Shown here piece after piece: positions 37,811 to 46,832 of a DNA stretch of 64,000 bases. The stretch comes from Psychrobacter piscatorii (lineage in GTDB: Bacteria > Pseudomonadota > Gammaproteobacteria > Pseudomonadales > Moraxellaceae). The notes under the pieces were generated by a model. It was not told where the DNA came from. It ran no database searches and saw nothing but the letters and a program-made list of their open reading frames with translations. How positions within the stretch are numbered: the stretch's first letter is position 1; the number at the start of each line of letters is the position of its first letter. The stretch covers positions 124,001 to 188,000 of the forward strand of contig NZ_CAJHAR010000001.1 in assembly GCF_904846415.1 (NCBI RefSeq), in the 5' to 3' direction. The position numbers and the translations under genes are program-made.

Positions 37811-38701
37811 ATGCAGAATTCTTATAGTCATAGTTTGTCTAACAATAAGCAGCTTACGCAAAAAAGTGTGAATCGCTGTTTTAATGGTGAGCAGCATTAT
37901 TATAGCCATGAATCAAAAGCCACCCAGTCCCCAATGACGTTCAGCATTTATTTGCCTGATGAAGCTTTGGCTGGGAGACGTTGTCCTGCGATATTATATC
38001 TATCGGGTTTGACGTGTAACGCGGACAATGTGACGCATAAAGGGCACTTTCAACAAAAATGTAGTGAGCTTGGTATTATTTTTATTGCCCCTGATACTTC
38101 TCCACGTAGCCATGCTGATATCGATGTGGCTGATGATGAGCGCTATTTTGTTGGTCAAGGTGCAGGTTATTATGTAGATGCCACTCAAGCACCATGGGCG
38201 CAGCATTTCAATATGGAAACCTACATCGTTGATGAGTTGTATGATTTGCTACGTGCAGAGTTCCCAATTATCAATATGGGTATCATGGGACACTCAATGG
38301 GCGGACACGGGTCATTGTTATTAGGCTTCAAACACCCCAGTAAGTTTATTAGTGTCTCAGCCATGTCGCCTGTGTGTGCAGCCAGTGAGTCGTCATGGGG
38401 GCAACAAGCGTATACCGAGTATTTCGGCGACGACAAAGCCCTATGGGAACATTTTGATGCCTCAAAAATCGTTGCACGCGCAGGCCAGCAGTATGTCAGT
38501 ATTTTGGTGGATCAAGGCGGTGCTGATGAATTTTTCTTAGAGGGCCACCTGCAGACGTCAAAACTCCAAGAGGCCTGCGAAAAAGCCAAGCAACCATTGA
38601 CACTACGTTATCACGCTGGACATGATCACAGCTATTATTTTATACAAAGCATGATGAGCGATCATATCGAGCATCATTGGCATATGGCTCAACTGAGTTA
38701 A
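37811..38701 (+). CDS. fghA: S-formylglutathione hydrolase FghA
   Basis: FghA hydrolyses S-formylglutathione in glutathione-dependent formaldehyde removal. The 296-residue alpha/beta hydrolase has the nucleophile elbow GHSMGGHG (esterase D type), the YLSGLTCNADN oxyanion strand, the Asp in VDQGGADEF and His in YHAGHDHSYYF. The usual partner, formaldehyde dehydrogenase (adhC/frmA), is not adjacent. Confidence 0.92.
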   Translation: MQNSYSHSLSNNKQLTQKSVNRCFNGEQHYYSHESKATQSPMTFSIYLPDEALAGRRCPAILYLSGLTCNADNVTHKGHFQQKCSELGIIFIAPDTSPRSHADIDVADDERYFVGQGAGYYVDATQAPWAQHFNMETYIVDELYDLLRAEFPIINMGIMGHSMGGHGSLLLGFKHPSKFISVSAMSPVCAASESSWGQQAYTEYFGDDKALWEHFDASKIVARAGQQYVSILVDQGGADEFFLEGHLQTSKLQEACEKAKQPLTLRYHAGHDHSYYFIQSMMSDHIEHHWHMAQLS

Positions 38702-38765
38702 GATACCGTGCGGACAACCGTGATACATTTTTAACGATCTCATTCATGCTCAACAGGTGATTTTT

Positions 38766-39212
38766 ATGGCAAGTTATCAAGATTTGACAGCTTCTAACTC
38801 AAAGAATAAGTCAGCAGATACTAGCGCTACAAAGGCTACTATGCAGGCTGATATGGATGCCGCTTTGGCAAAAAAACAACGTAATACGACTGATAATGAT
38901 CAATTATCTCAGATTAAGTCAGACGAGCTGATTGCAAAAACCGTCAATGATACGGGCGATAGAGTACTTGATGAGGTACAAATATCTCGCGTGATAGAAA
39001 TGGCGTGGGAAGATAGAACGCCATTCGGTGCGATAGAGCATAGCTATGGTCTCGATGAGACTGCGGTTATCAAACTCATGCGCCAAGAGCTAAAGCCGTC
39101 ATCGTTTCGCTTATGGCGTCAGCGCGTGAGTAATCGCGCTACCAAGCATGAGGCAAAGCGCTCTTTTGAAGTTGGCCGTGCTTATTGTAAGACCCAATAC
39201 AAGCAGCGCTAA
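38766..39212 (+). CDS. TIGR03643/DUF2805 family protein
   Basis: The 148-residue product (ATG 38766, AGGTGA upstream; GTG 38757 also opens the frame) has a disordered N-terminal 55 residues. The conserved core follows: ISRVIEMAWEDRTPFGAIEHSYGL, in two halves, then KLMRQELKPSSFRLWRQRVSNR. This is the small helix-turn-helix-like family TIGR03643, often found alone. DNA or RNA binding is plausible from the basic C-terminus but not shown. Confidence 0.75.
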   Translation: MASYQDLTASNSKNKSADTSATKATMQADMDAALAKKQRNTTDNDQLSQIKSDELIAKTVNDTGDRVLDEVQISRVIEMAWEDRTPFGAIEHSYGLDETAVIKLMRQELKPSSFRLWRQRVSNRATKHEAKRSFEVGRAYCKTQYKQR

Positions 39213-39243
39213 ACAACTAAGTATTTAACATCAATATGTCAAA

Positions 39244-39280
39244 GGCTCGCAGCATATGTGAGCCGATTAGAATTTTTTTT
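39244..39280 (+). terminator. terminator after the TIGR03643 gene
   Basis: GGCTCGCA (39244-39251) pairs with TGTGAGCC (39257-39264), one G-U pair, five-base loop; an eight-T run follows at 39273-39280 after a short gap. Confidence 0.65.
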
Positions 39281-39324
39281 AATCTATCCATATCTTATAC
39301 AAACATGAATTAGGTAGCCCAATT

Positions 39325-40014
39325 ATGAACAGTCCTGCTAAACCTTACCTTATTGCCCCATCGATCCTTTCAGCTGATTTCGCGCGGTTGGGCGAAGAAG
39401 TAGAGAAGGTACTAGAGTCGGGTGCTGATGTGATTCATTTTGATGTGATGGACAACCATTACGTACCCAATCTGACGTTTGGTAGCATGATTTGTAAGGC
39501 ATTGCGTGACTATGGTGTTGAAGCGCCAATTGATGTGCATCTAATGGTATCACCTGTCGATAGTATGATTGAGCAGTTTTTGGAAGCAGGGGCTAGTATC
39601 ATTACCTTTCATCCAGAGGCCAGCGCTCATATCGATCGCTCACTTCAACTTATCAAAGATGGCGGCGCAGAGTGCGGTTTGGTATTGAACCCAGCGACCC
39701 CATTACATTATCTTGATTACGTCATGGATAAAGTAGATCAGATTTTATTGATGAGTGTGAATCCTGGCTATGGTGGACAGTCGTTTATCGATAGTACTTT
39801 AGATAAAGTCCGTCAGGTACGTCAGCGTATCATTACTAGTGGTCGAGACATTCGATTGGAAGTTGATGGTGGTGTCAAAGCCAGTAATATCCGTGCGATT
39901 GCTGAAGCAGGGGCTGACATGTTTGTCGCGGGTTCTGCGATTTTTAATCAAGAAGATTATAAAGCGGCTATTGATGAGATGCGAGCAGAGTTAGCATTAG
40001 CCAACAACAGCTAG
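39325..40014 (+). CDS. rpe: ribulose-phosphate 3-epimerase Rpe
   Basis: Rpe interconverts ribulose-5-P and xylulose-5-P in the pentose phosphate pathway. The 229-residue TIM barrel shows [16 protein letters not shown], the metal-site [16 protein letters not shown], the DVHLMV strand, [13 protein letters not shown] and the final EVDGGV and GSAIF phosphate motif. Length and motifs are typical. Confidence 0.96.
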   Translation: MNSPAKPYLIAPSILSADFARLGEEVEKVLESGADVIHFDVMDNHYVPNLTFGSMICKALRDYGVEAPIDVHLMVSPVDSMIEQFLEAGASIITFHPEASAHIDRSLQLIKDGGAECGLVLNPATPLHYLDYVMDKVDQILLMSVNPGYGGQSFIDSTLDKVRQVRQRIITSGRDIRLEVDGGVKASNIRAIAEAGADMFVAGSAIFNQEDYKAAIDEMRAELALANNS

Positions 40015-40019
40015 CAAGT

Positions 40020-40055
40020 GTTGGATGGTTAATAAAACGCTATTAGCCATCCAAC
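40020..40055 (+). terminator. long hairpin after rpe
   Basis: Arms 40020-40034 and 40041-40055 form 15 pairs (one G-U) with a six-base loop directly after the rpe stop. The following sequence is AT-rich but has no T-run, so it may be a weak terminator or an mRNA 3'-end stabiliser. Confidence 0.6.
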
Positions 40056-40119
40056 AATACTATTAAAATGTGCTGTATAACTTATGACTATATAACGGTC
40101 AGTCACGTAAAGGTGAAAT

Positions 40120-40515
40120 ATGGACACAAAAAATTCTAGCAGTTCGGCAGAGCCTTCTGAGCAAGCAAACTCTCATGAAGCGTTGAATCAGCAGGTTAGG
40201 CAGTCAAGAAGTGGAACACCGCAACGTAGCTTGGTGCCGAAAGGTATTACCATTGGCATGGCTATGTTTGCACTGGTACTGAGCTTGGCAGGTTATGGCT
40301 TTCGTTTGATGGTGGGTGATGATGTCGGAACAGTGCTGCGCCATGCTGCGGTCATTGTGCCTGCATTTATGTTAGGTATTCCGCTATTTTTTTGGGTGGG
40401 TTCTCGCATACTCAATAAAGTCAAAGGCCTGCATATCGAGAGTTGGAATGCCATTAGTTTGGGCTATTTGACCTCTTGTATATTGATGCTATGGCTGATG
40501 GGTACTTATAGTTAA
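40120..40515 (+). CDS. three-TM membrane protein, unknown
   Basis: A 131-residue product: a Ser/Gln-rich N-terminal 35 residues, then membrane segments near 44-62, 73-93 and 108-127. GGTGA precedes the ATG. I do not recognise the family. It may form a unit with the next small membrane gene. Confidence 0.5.
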   Translation: MDTKNSSSSAEPSEQANSHEALNQQVRQSRSGTPQRSLVPKGITIGMAMFALVLSLAGYGFRLMVGDDVGTVLRHAAVIVPAFMLGIPLFFWVGSRILNKVKGLHIESWNAISLGYLTSCILMLWLMGTYS

Positions 40516-40634
40516 ATGCTTTAGCACAAAGATAATATCTATTCATAAATATAGCGTCGTAATATTTTTATAAGCTATTTTCTATACCTTTTTAATCGTT
40601 AAGCCTTGCTTTGCAAGCATGGCTGGAATTTTAT

Positions 40635-40946
40635 ATGCGAATTGTACCGGCCAGTATTGCCAAAATTATCTATCCAAAAGATTTACCAAATGGCTTATTT
40701 ACCAGCTTAATTATCGCGTGTTTGTTAATGGGGCTCGCTTCACTGCGTAACGGGACGGATCTACAGGGTTGGCTCAATGTGATTGAGAACTGGCTGCTGA
40801 TGTTATTGATACTTCCGACTGCAACGGCGACTGTTGCTCTGCCTTTTAAATACCGCGATCCCACCCTTGAGCTAAAGCTGGTCTATTACCTTGGGATGTT
40901 CGTTGCTTTCTTATTTACGTTAGCGAAACTGCGCTATTGGCGCTAA
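40635..40946 (+). CDS. three-TM membrane protein, unknown
   Basis: From ATG 40635 (103 aa) the protein has membrane segments near residues 18-33, 45-64 and 77-97. TTG 40611 opens the frame eight codons earlier. The start ATG has GGA eight bases upstream. Family not recognised; small inner-membrane protein next to another one. Confidence 0.5.
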   Translation: MRIVPASIAKIIYPKDLPNGLFTSLIIACLLMGLASLRNGTDLQGWLNVIENWLLMLLILPTATATVALPFKYRDPTLELKLVYYLGMFVAFLFTLAKLRYWR

Positions 40947-41167
40947 TGTGTCCTTATTGCAAGGCATTCAAGTTTGTTTTTATAGTGAAGACTTATGTGA
41001 TAGCCCTTGAATTCTAGTGTTAAAGCGTCCATTGTATGAGTAAGACAGATTTACCCGCGTTACTGTAAGATGATAGATTTGCCGAATGAGTTTGTTTTCA
41101 ATCAATAACTGCTTTGCAATGACTAGTTTCTCTACCAGTACTAAACGGGATAATAAGGAACATATTA

Positions 41168-41479
41168 ATGCCATATGATATCGATAATGATATAGAAGTA
41201 GACAACGAAAGTAGCGATCAGTTTGCAGGATTTGCCAAAGAAACCACGTTAGAGTTGGTGGAAGCAGATGATGGCAGGTTGTTGTTGCGTGATGCCGAGC
41301 AAGACGAAGCGCCGCTGATGACGATTGATTTCTCCGATAAGCTCAAAGAACTACTTGGTAGTGATACTCAGGCGATTGGTCAACATATGATTCATGCTGC
41401 GATTCAGGTCATTATGCAAAAGCAGATGAGTAAGTGGCATGCGCATGTGTATGATAAAGAACCAACGCACTACAGTTGA
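41168..41479 (+). CDS. acidic small protein, unknown
   Basis: A 103-residue, strongly acidic, soluble protein with AAGGA eight bases before ATG 41168. The first 20 residues are Asp/Glu-rich; the middle (LELVEADDGRLLLRDA) looks like a beta hairpin and the end is helical with His and Met. I do not recognise it, but the good ribosome site and the terminator after it support a real gene. Confidence 0.6.
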   Translation: MPYDIDNDIEVDNESSDQFAGFAKETTLELVEADDGRLLLRDAEQDEAPLMTIDFSDKLKELLGSDTQAIGQHMIHAAIQVIMQKQMSKWHAHVYDKEPTHYS

Positions 41480-41525
41480 TCTTTAGTGTATTAGCGAGCT
41501 GAAGATAGCTAAATATACAAGCATG

Positions 41526-41560
41526 AAAAAAGGGTTTATCAATTGATAAACCCTTTTTTT
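41526..41560. terminator. bidirectional terminator between the acidic gene and rpmG
   Basis: A 15-bp arm (41526-41540) and its exact complement (41545-41559) flank a four-base loop, with A-run and T-run at the two ends. It can serve the plus-strand acidic gene and the minus-strand rpmB-rpmG transcript. Confidence 0.92.
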
Positions 41561-41590
41561 GTTCAAATAATATCATTCATAAAATGAAGA

Positions 41591-41746
41591 TTATTTGATT
41601 TTAGCTTCTTTAAAAATCACGTGCTGGCGTACTTTTGGATCAAACTTTTTGATTTCCATTTTGCCAGGCATAGTGCGCTTGTTTTTAGTAGTGGTGTAGT
41701 AATACCCAGTACCAGCTGTTGATACTAATTTAATTTTATCTCTCAT
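41591..41746 (-). CDS. rpmG: 50S ribosomal protein L33
   Basis: A 51-residue frame on the minus strand, with ATG at 41746 and TAA at 41591-41593. It reads [20 protein letters not shown] then [17 protein letters not shown], which is bacterial L33 of the cysteine-free type. It follows rpmB by 128 bp, the standard rpmB-rpmG pair. A shared terminator lies beyond it. Confidence 0.97.
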   Translation of the reverse strand: MRDKIKLVSTAGTGYYYTTTKNKRTMPGKMEIKKFDPKVRQHVIFKEAKIK

Positions 41747-41874
41747 GATAGCTTTCCTGTAAATGAGGGGTCTTCAAACGATAGGTATGTGTCTAGAAGA
41801 ATAAGTCGCTACCTATAATGTAGCAAAACAGCAGCCTAAATGATGAGAGTCATCACTCAGCTGCTATTTTTAAC

Positions 41875-42111
41875 TTAAACTTTTTGACCTTGTGCGCGTA
41901 GATCCGCTAACACTTTATCGATACCAAGTTTGTCAATGATGCGCATACCTTTGGTAGACACACGTAGACGTACAAAGCGGTTTTCAGACTCTACCCAAAA
42001 ACGATGGTTGTGAAGGTTTGGTAGAAAGCGACGACGGGTTTTGTTGTTTGCATGCGAAACATTATTACCCACCATAGGGCGCTTTCCAGTCACTTGGCAA
42101 ACTCGAGACAT
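41875..42111 (-). CDS. rpmB: 50S ribosomal protein L28
   Basis: The 78-residue product begins [21 protein letters not shown], slightly shortened here, and has the [15 protein letters not shown] block of L28. TTAGGAG precedes the start. It heads the rpmB-rpmG pair and is preceded by a leader of about 180 nt with hairpins. Confidence 0.97.
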   Translation of the reverse strand: MSRVCQVTGKRPMVGNNVSHANNKTRRRFLPNLHNHRFWVESENRFVRLRVSTKGMRIIDKLGIDKVLADLRAQGQKV

Positions 42112-42131
42112 GGCGAACTCCTAATCTATGA

Positions 42132-42152
42132 GGTATGAGTTTTTCTCATACC
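42132..42152 (-). promoter_or_regulatory. hairpin in the rpmB 5' leader
   Basis: GGTATGAG (42132-42139) pairs perfectly with CTCATACC (42145-42152) around five bases, about 20 bases before the L28 start and just ahead of its ribosome site. It may be a translation or feedback control element. Confidence 0.5.
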
Positions 42153-42299
42153 AGTCTGGGCAAGTTGCACGTTTTTGCGGCATGGACACAGCAAGCGGCA
42201 GCTTTGCACCAAACAAAACTATATGAAGGTTGAGCTGGTTTTGCTGTTATCTAAAGGCAAATAACAGGCTGACCAATTCAGAAAATTTTAAAGCCGACA

Positions 42300-42328
42300 T
42301 TTATACCATAAAACAGATGAATACTCAA
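42300..42328 (-). promoter_or_regulatory. sigma-70 promoter of rpmB-rpmG
   Basis: On the minus strand, TTGAGT (42328-42323) and TATAAA (42305-42300) are separated by 17 bases, and a TG precedes the -10 by one base. Transcription should start near 42293, giving a leader of about 180 nt. Confidence 0.8.
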
Positions 42329-42595
42329 ATATTTTTACAATAACTGTCGAATTAAAGGAGGGCTATTATACCCTGAAATGAGCGCGCTATGTTGTTGATT
42401 GTTTAATAGTAAAGATTAATTTTTAGTTGTAAGTTATAACAAAAGTCAGTAAAGTTGCTGTTATATATTTAATACAATCTGTTAATACATCGGTATCACT
42501 GTAAATCTAAGTATCATTACCAATCTTATTTAATTCTGTGTAATGGTTTTCTGCCTTTTTGCTTCATAAATCACTGCTCATGCGGAGTCAAAAAC

Positions 42596-44905
42596 ATGTC
42601 ATATCCCTCGCTACCTACTTCTAAATTGTTTCAACTGACAGCGCTAACTTTATCATTGGCCTTGGCGGGTTGTGGTGGTGGGGGCACAGATACGGTTGCG
42701 CCAGAGCCTGATACTGGCGTGCAACTACCTGGTACGGATAATGGTGGCGGTACAGAAGTTCCAGTGGGTGCTTTAAATATTAGTAGTAGTCAATTGGTAG
42801 ATGCAGACAATAACCCAATAAATGCTATTGGTCTAGAAGGGGCTTACTACGAAGTTTTAGTAACTGACGATAATAGTGAGCCTGTTATTGGTGCTAGAGT
42901 GAGCTTTTCAATCGATGCCGAAGGCATTGCTTTGTCACAAACAACATCAGGATCTACTCTAACGAACAGTGATGGCGAAGCTCGTATATTTTTAAAGCCT
43001 AATGCTCCTGATGTTTCGGGCGCTTATATTATTACTGCGAATGCGAGTAATGGTAATAATACCGCGATTGATAACCTGACTTTTTCAGTGCAGGCGACTA
43101 ATGTGAGTTTGAGTGCGTTACAGGTTACTGACTCACAACTGAATGCAGGTGGACAGACAGCTGTATCTTTAAAAACCACTGATACAAATGGTAACGCCAT
43201 CAGCGGTGTGCTGGTTAACCTAAATGCTGCTTGTGGTCAGCTACCTGAGCAGGTCACTTCTGATGAAAATGGTATGATAAATTTTGTGTACAAAGCCATT
43301 AACATCGATAACACTTTATGTAGTGGTGCCGTGCGAATCTCAGCCAATACCGGTAATGTTACTCAATCGGCTAGTATTTCTATACAGGCTCCTGAAGCGA
43401 CTTCCATTGTCTATACAGCTAATGATCTAACGCTAGGTATTCAAAATAGTGGCTCCTCAGCAACAGGCGCAGTTGAGTTTACTGTATTTTCAAATAGAAC
43501 GCCGCTTGCCAACGCCGATGTAACTTTGTCCTTGGAGAAATCTCCGTTAGGGCTAACTTTTGGTGTACTTGGCAATACATCTAATATACCTGCTACTACT
43601 GATAGTAATGGTGTTGTATCAGTTAATATTTATCCAGGCACAACGCCTGGACCCGTAGAAATAAAAGCTACTTTGGATAGTGATCCTCGCATCAATGCCC
43701 TATCAAAAAATATCTCTATTGCAAGTTCAAGGGTGACTCAGACGGGCCTTAGCCTATCATGGGAAAAGAATGTTTTGGATTGGTCTTTAGATGGCGATAC
43801 TAGTAATATTACAGCGCGTATGGTCGATCGTAATGGCAATGCAGTACCTGATGGTACGGTCATTAACTTTACTGCCGAAGGTGGCAAGGTAACTTCAAGC
43901 TGTCCAACTAGCAATGGTGTATGTTCGGTCACTTTCTCAACGCAAAATCCACGTCCAGGTGATGGGCGTGTGAGCATTCTAGCGGTAGCGGAAGGTGAAA
44001 AAGAGTATATTGATTTGAATCAAAATAACGCTTGGGACAAAGATACCGATATTTTAGTTCATAATATTGGAGATACTTTCCGTGATGACAATGAAAACGG
44101 CACTTATCAACTTGGTGAGTTTACTTATCCGTTAACGACGAGTGCTAGCGAGTCATGTGATAATAACCTTGATCGATATATTAATCTTAAGTTTCCATCG
44201 TTATCTGATTTGAAAAGAATGCAGTATAAGGCAAATTACATTGGTGAGTTTGTCTCGCCAAATAAAGTTAATACCTGTAATAACGATTTGGATGCTGTAG
44301 TACGTTATCAGGGTATTACTTTGCTTGCTGATAAGGATGCTAGATTCACGATAATCGCTCCCCAACTCAATGCGCAAACGCAAGAAGTCTATGCTAATAA
44401 CAGCCTGATTTCGATAAGAATGAATAGTGATGGTTTTTATGATCTAAACCCTATGCCTTCTGGCACTACGATTAGTGCTACGGCTACTGATAACACTGAT
44501 TCTGATTCGATTAATATTGATGTGAGTCCATCTGGTCGAGCTAATACTTATGATATTTTATTTAGCGGTGTAGGGTCTGGACGCATTCTAAAATTCACTC
44601 TTGATGGAAACACATATACAGCTACAGAAAATAATAATGGCACATATGTTTTTGAAGATTTAGAAAGAGATACTCCACCAACGTCTGATGACATTCAGGT
44701 AGAGAGCGAAAATGGTTCTTGTTCAGCTGAGATTCGCTCTGGTGTAGAAAAAGTACCTGCTAACGTTGCTACTGGTAGTCCTGGAGATAATTTGGGAACT
44801 GTTACTACATTCAAGTTGAAAGACTGTTCAGTTGGTGATGAGTTTACAGTAATAGCGACTACTCCAAATGGTAATGTGACAAGACTTACTTACCCAATTC
44901 GCTAA
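42596..44905 (+). CDS. Ig-like (Big-1/invasin-type) repeat lipoprotein
   Basis: The 769-residue product has a lipoprotein signal peptide with lipobox LALAGC (Cys 26), then a Gly/Pro linker. At least four Ig-like repeats of about 100 residues follow between residues 55 and 470, with repeated blocks of the type VTDxxxNPxxGAxVxFS and TNSDGEAxxxL typical of bacterial Big-1 domains. A Cys-containing, Asp/Asn-rich middle (DLNQNNAWDKDTDILV) may bind calcium. The C-terminus is a further beta domain. It is probably a surface-exposed adhesin-like lipoprotein. Codon use is more AT-rich than neighbouring housekeeping genes. Confidence 0.75.
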   Translation: MSYPSLPTSKLFQLTALTLSLALAGCGGGGTDTVAPEPDTGVQLPGTDNGGGTEVPVGALNISSSQLVDADNNPINAIGLEGAYYEVLVTDDNSEPVIGARVSFSIDAEGIALSQTTSGSTLTNSDGEARIFLKPNAPDVSGAYIITANASNGNNTAIDNLTFSVQATNVSLSALQVTDSQLNAGGQTAVSLKTTDTNGNAISGVLVNLNAACGQLPEQVTSDENGMINFVYKAINIDNTLCSGAVRISANTGNVTQSASISIQAPEATSIVYTANDLTLGIQNSGSSATGAVEFTVFSNRTPLANADVTLSLEKSPLGLTFGVLGNTSNIPATTDSNGVVSVNIYPGTTPGPVEIKATLDSDPRINALSKNISIASSRVTQTGLSLSWEKNVLDWSLDGDTSNITARMVDRNGNAVPDGTVINFTAEGGKVTSSCPTSNGVCSVTFSTQNPRPGDGRVSILAVAEGEKEYIDLNQNNAWDKDTDILVHNIGDTFRDDNENGTYQLGEFTYPLTTSASESCDNNLDRYINLKFPSLSDLKRMQYKANYIGEFVSPNKVNTCNNDLDAVVRYQGITLLADKDARFTIIAPQLNAQTQEVYANNSLISIRMNSDGFYDLNPMPSGTTISATATDNTDSDSINIDVSPSGRANTYDILFSGVGSGRILKFTLDGNTYTATENNNGTYVFEDLERDTPPTSDDIQVESENGSCSAEIRSGVEKVPANVATGSPGDNLGTVTTFKLKDCSVGDEFTVIATTPNGNVTRLTYPIR

Positions 44906-44921
44906 GGTATATTTCAAATAA

Positions 44922-44946
44922 AACCCCCAATCTTACATTGGGGGTT
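44922..44946 (+). terminator. terminator after the Ig-like lipoprotein
   Basis: AACCCCCAAT (44922-44931) and ATTGGGGGTT (44937-44946) form a perfect ten-pair stem with a five-base loop. The T-run after it is weak. Confidence 0.7.
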
Positions 44947-44975
44947 CTTGCGTTATATCTCCCTGAATATATAAA

Positions 44976-45690
44976 GGGGCTGTAGTAGATAAGCACTATG
45001 CTAGACTACTTTTATGAAGATAACCCATTGTAAACTCAGTAAAAAAGTACAGCGAAGGCTGTTAGAGTTTTTCACAGCTGAAGTGACTGCTAGAACAGCC
45101 GCAGATTTGCTTGATATTCAGCCTAATACTGCTGCACTTTTTTATCATAAAATAAGACTTGTGATAGATCATCATCTCTCATTAGAAGCTGATGAGCTTT
45201 TTGATGGTGAGGTCGAATTAGATGAAAGTTACTTTGGCGGCGTACGCAAAGGCAAAAGAGGTCGCGGAGCTGCTGGTAAAACAGCCGTGTTTGGTATCCT
45301 AAAACGAAATGGTAAGGTTTATACCATTGTCGTAGCAGACACCAAACAAACCACCCTAATGCCTGTCATCAAGCGTAAAATCAAGCCTGACAGCTTTGTT
45401 TATACGGATAGCTATCGAAGTTACAATGCACTGGATGTGAGCGAGTTTAAACATTTCAGAGTCAATCACTCTATAGAGTTCACTTGCGGTAAAAACAATC
45501 ACATCAACGGCATTGAGAACTTTTGGAACCAGTCTAAACGAACACTCAGAAAGTATAATGGGATTAATAAGAAAAACTTCCATTTATTTTTAAAAGAATG
45601 TGAGTTTAGATTTAACTATGGCTCACTATCTAATCAGCTGAAAACCTTGAAAAAATAGTATGATATTTAATCCTTATCTACTACAGCCCC
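44976..45690 (+). mobile_element. complete IS1016/IS1595-family insertion sequence, 715 bp
   Basis: The element is bounded by perfect 18-bp inverted repeats: GGGGCTGTAGTAGATAAG at 44976-44993 and its complement at 45673-45690. It holds one intact transposase gene and is flanked by an 8-bp direct duplication. Size and layout match the IS1016 subgroup of IS1595. Intact ends and duplication suggest recent insertion between the lipoprotein gene and purU. Confidence 0.93.
45014..45658 (+). CDS. IS1016-type IS1595-family transposase
   Basis: The 214-residue transposase has a short helical N-terminus without the zinc finger of longer IS1595 members. Its DDE-type core is intact: D70 in VELDESYFGG, D132 in YTDSYRSYN, and the third acid in NGIENFWNQSKR (about E168). 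The KGKRGRGAAGKT segment is basic and DNA-binding. No frameshift or stop is present, so it is probably active. Confidence 0.93.
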   Translation: MKITHCKLSKKVQRRLLEFFTAEVTARTAADLLDIQPNTAALFYHKIRLVIDHHLSLEADELFDGEVELDESYFGGVRKGKRGRGAAGKTAVFGILKRNGKVYTIVVADTKQTTLMPVIKRKIKPDSFVYTDSYRSYNALDVSEFKHFRVNHSIEFTCGKNNHINGIENFWNQSKRTLRKYNGINKKNFHLFLKECEFRFNYGSLSNQLKTLKK

Positions 45691-45826
45691 TATATAAATC
45701 ATCCTAAATAACCAAAAACAACCAACTCGCTCAGCAAAGCATTGCAAAAAAGATTAAAATAACCGGTTTACTCCGCTGCCAGCAATTTTTCAGCGATAAG
45801 TCATCATTTTTTATATTGGGCGAATT

Positions 45827-46747
45827 ATGTCAGACAACACTAAAACGGTTTCATTATCGACCATAGCTTCTCAGAATAAACAGATTCCTAGCGCCATCGA
45901 TACAGCGACATTGCTCATCAAATGCAAAGATCAGGCGGGTATCGTACAGGCGGTATCTGAATTTATTCATCGCTATGGCGCGAATATCATCACCTTGGAT
46001 CAGTACTCCACCGCGCATGAGGGCGGGCAGTACTTTATGCGTTTGGAATTTGCGTTGGCAGGCTTGAGCGATATCATCGATAATTTTGAAGCCAGCTTTG
46101 CGCATACTGTGGCTAAGCGCCATAACATGGATTGGCGTCTGCATAACAATGCGACCAAGACCAAAGTGGGTATTTTGGTCTCAAAGTTTGATCATGCATT
46201 GTTAGATTTATTATGGCGACATCAGCGTGGCTTGCTAGATTGCGAGATTACTTGTGTGGTCAGTAACCATCCTGACTTACAGCAAGCGGTCGAAAATTTT
46301 GGTATCACCTTTCACCATGTGCCCGTGACCAAAGAGAATAAGGTAGAAGCAGAAGAGCAAATTCATAAGCTGATGGCAGGAAATGACTTGCTGGTGTTGG
46401 CGCGCTATATGCAGATTCTATCGTCTGATTTTGTGAAGCGTTGGCCGATGCAAGTAATCAACATTCATCATTCGTTCTTGCCTGCGTTTGTGGGTGCAGA
46501 TCCATACCGTCAAGCTTATGATAAAGGCGTCAAGCTCATTGGGGCAACTGCGCACTATGTCACAGCGGAGCTTGATCAAGGCCCTATCATTGAGCAGGAT
46601 GTACACCGTGTGACCCATCGCCAAGGGGTAACAGAATTACGGGCGATTGGGCGCGATATCGAGCGCAATGTCTTGGCTCGTGCTGTCAATTGGCATGTGC
46701 AAAACCGTGTGATTGTGGCAGGTAACAAGACCGTGGTTTTTAACTAG
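45827..46747 (+). CDS. purU: formyltetrahydrofolate deformylase PurU
   Basis: PurU hydrolyses 10-formyl-THF to formate and THF, balancing one-carbon pools and supplying formate to PurT. The 306-residue protein has an N-terminal ACT domain (LIKCKDQAGIVQAVSEF) and a formyltransferase-like catalytic domain with ARYMQILS, the INIHHSFLPAF motif (catalytic His) and the Asp in AELDQGPIIEQD. N-terminus has about 20 extra residues against E. coli PurU. Confidence 0.94.
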   Translation: MSDNTKTVSLSTIASQNKQIPSAIDTATLLIKCKDQAGIVQAVSEFIHRYGANIITLDQYSTAHEGGQYFMRLEFALAGLSDIIDNFEASFAHTVAKRHNMDWRLHNNATKTKVGILVSKFDHALLDLLWRHQRGLLDCEITCVVSNHPDLQQAVENFGITFHHVPVTKENKVEAEEQIHKLMAGNDLLVLARYMQILSSDFVKRWPMQVINIHHSFLPAFVGADPYRQAYDKGVKLIGATAHYVTAELDQGPIIEQDVHRVTHRQGVTELRAIGRDIERNVLARAVNWHVQNRVIVAGNKTVVFN

Positions 46748-46777
46748 TAAAATTCCGTAAGAAACCAGTTCAAAAGT

Positions 46778-46818
46778 AAAAAAGGCGGTCAGTAGCAACA
46801 GTTACTGTCCGCCTTTTT
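46778..46818. terminator. bidirectional terminator purU / ypjD-like gene
   Basis: AAAGGCGG (46781-46788) pairs with CCGCCTTT (46809-46816), extended inward by CAGTA/TTACTG-type pairs, with A- and T-runs outside. It lies between convergent genes and can end both. Confidence 0.88.
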
Positions 46819-46832
46819 TATGATGTGATATT

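Larger units (their letters stand above)
42112..42595. other. rpmB leader and upstream gap
   Basis: A 484-bp divergent gap. The left part is the rpmB leader and promoter; the right part should carry the promoter of the Ig-like lipoprotein gene, which I cannot place. Confidence 0.5.
44968..45698. repeat. 8-bp target-site duplication of the IS
   Basis: TATATAAA lies at 44968-44975 and again at 45691-45698, directly abutting the two ends of the insertion sequence. Eight bases is the usual duplication for IS1595-family elements. Confidence 0.9.
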
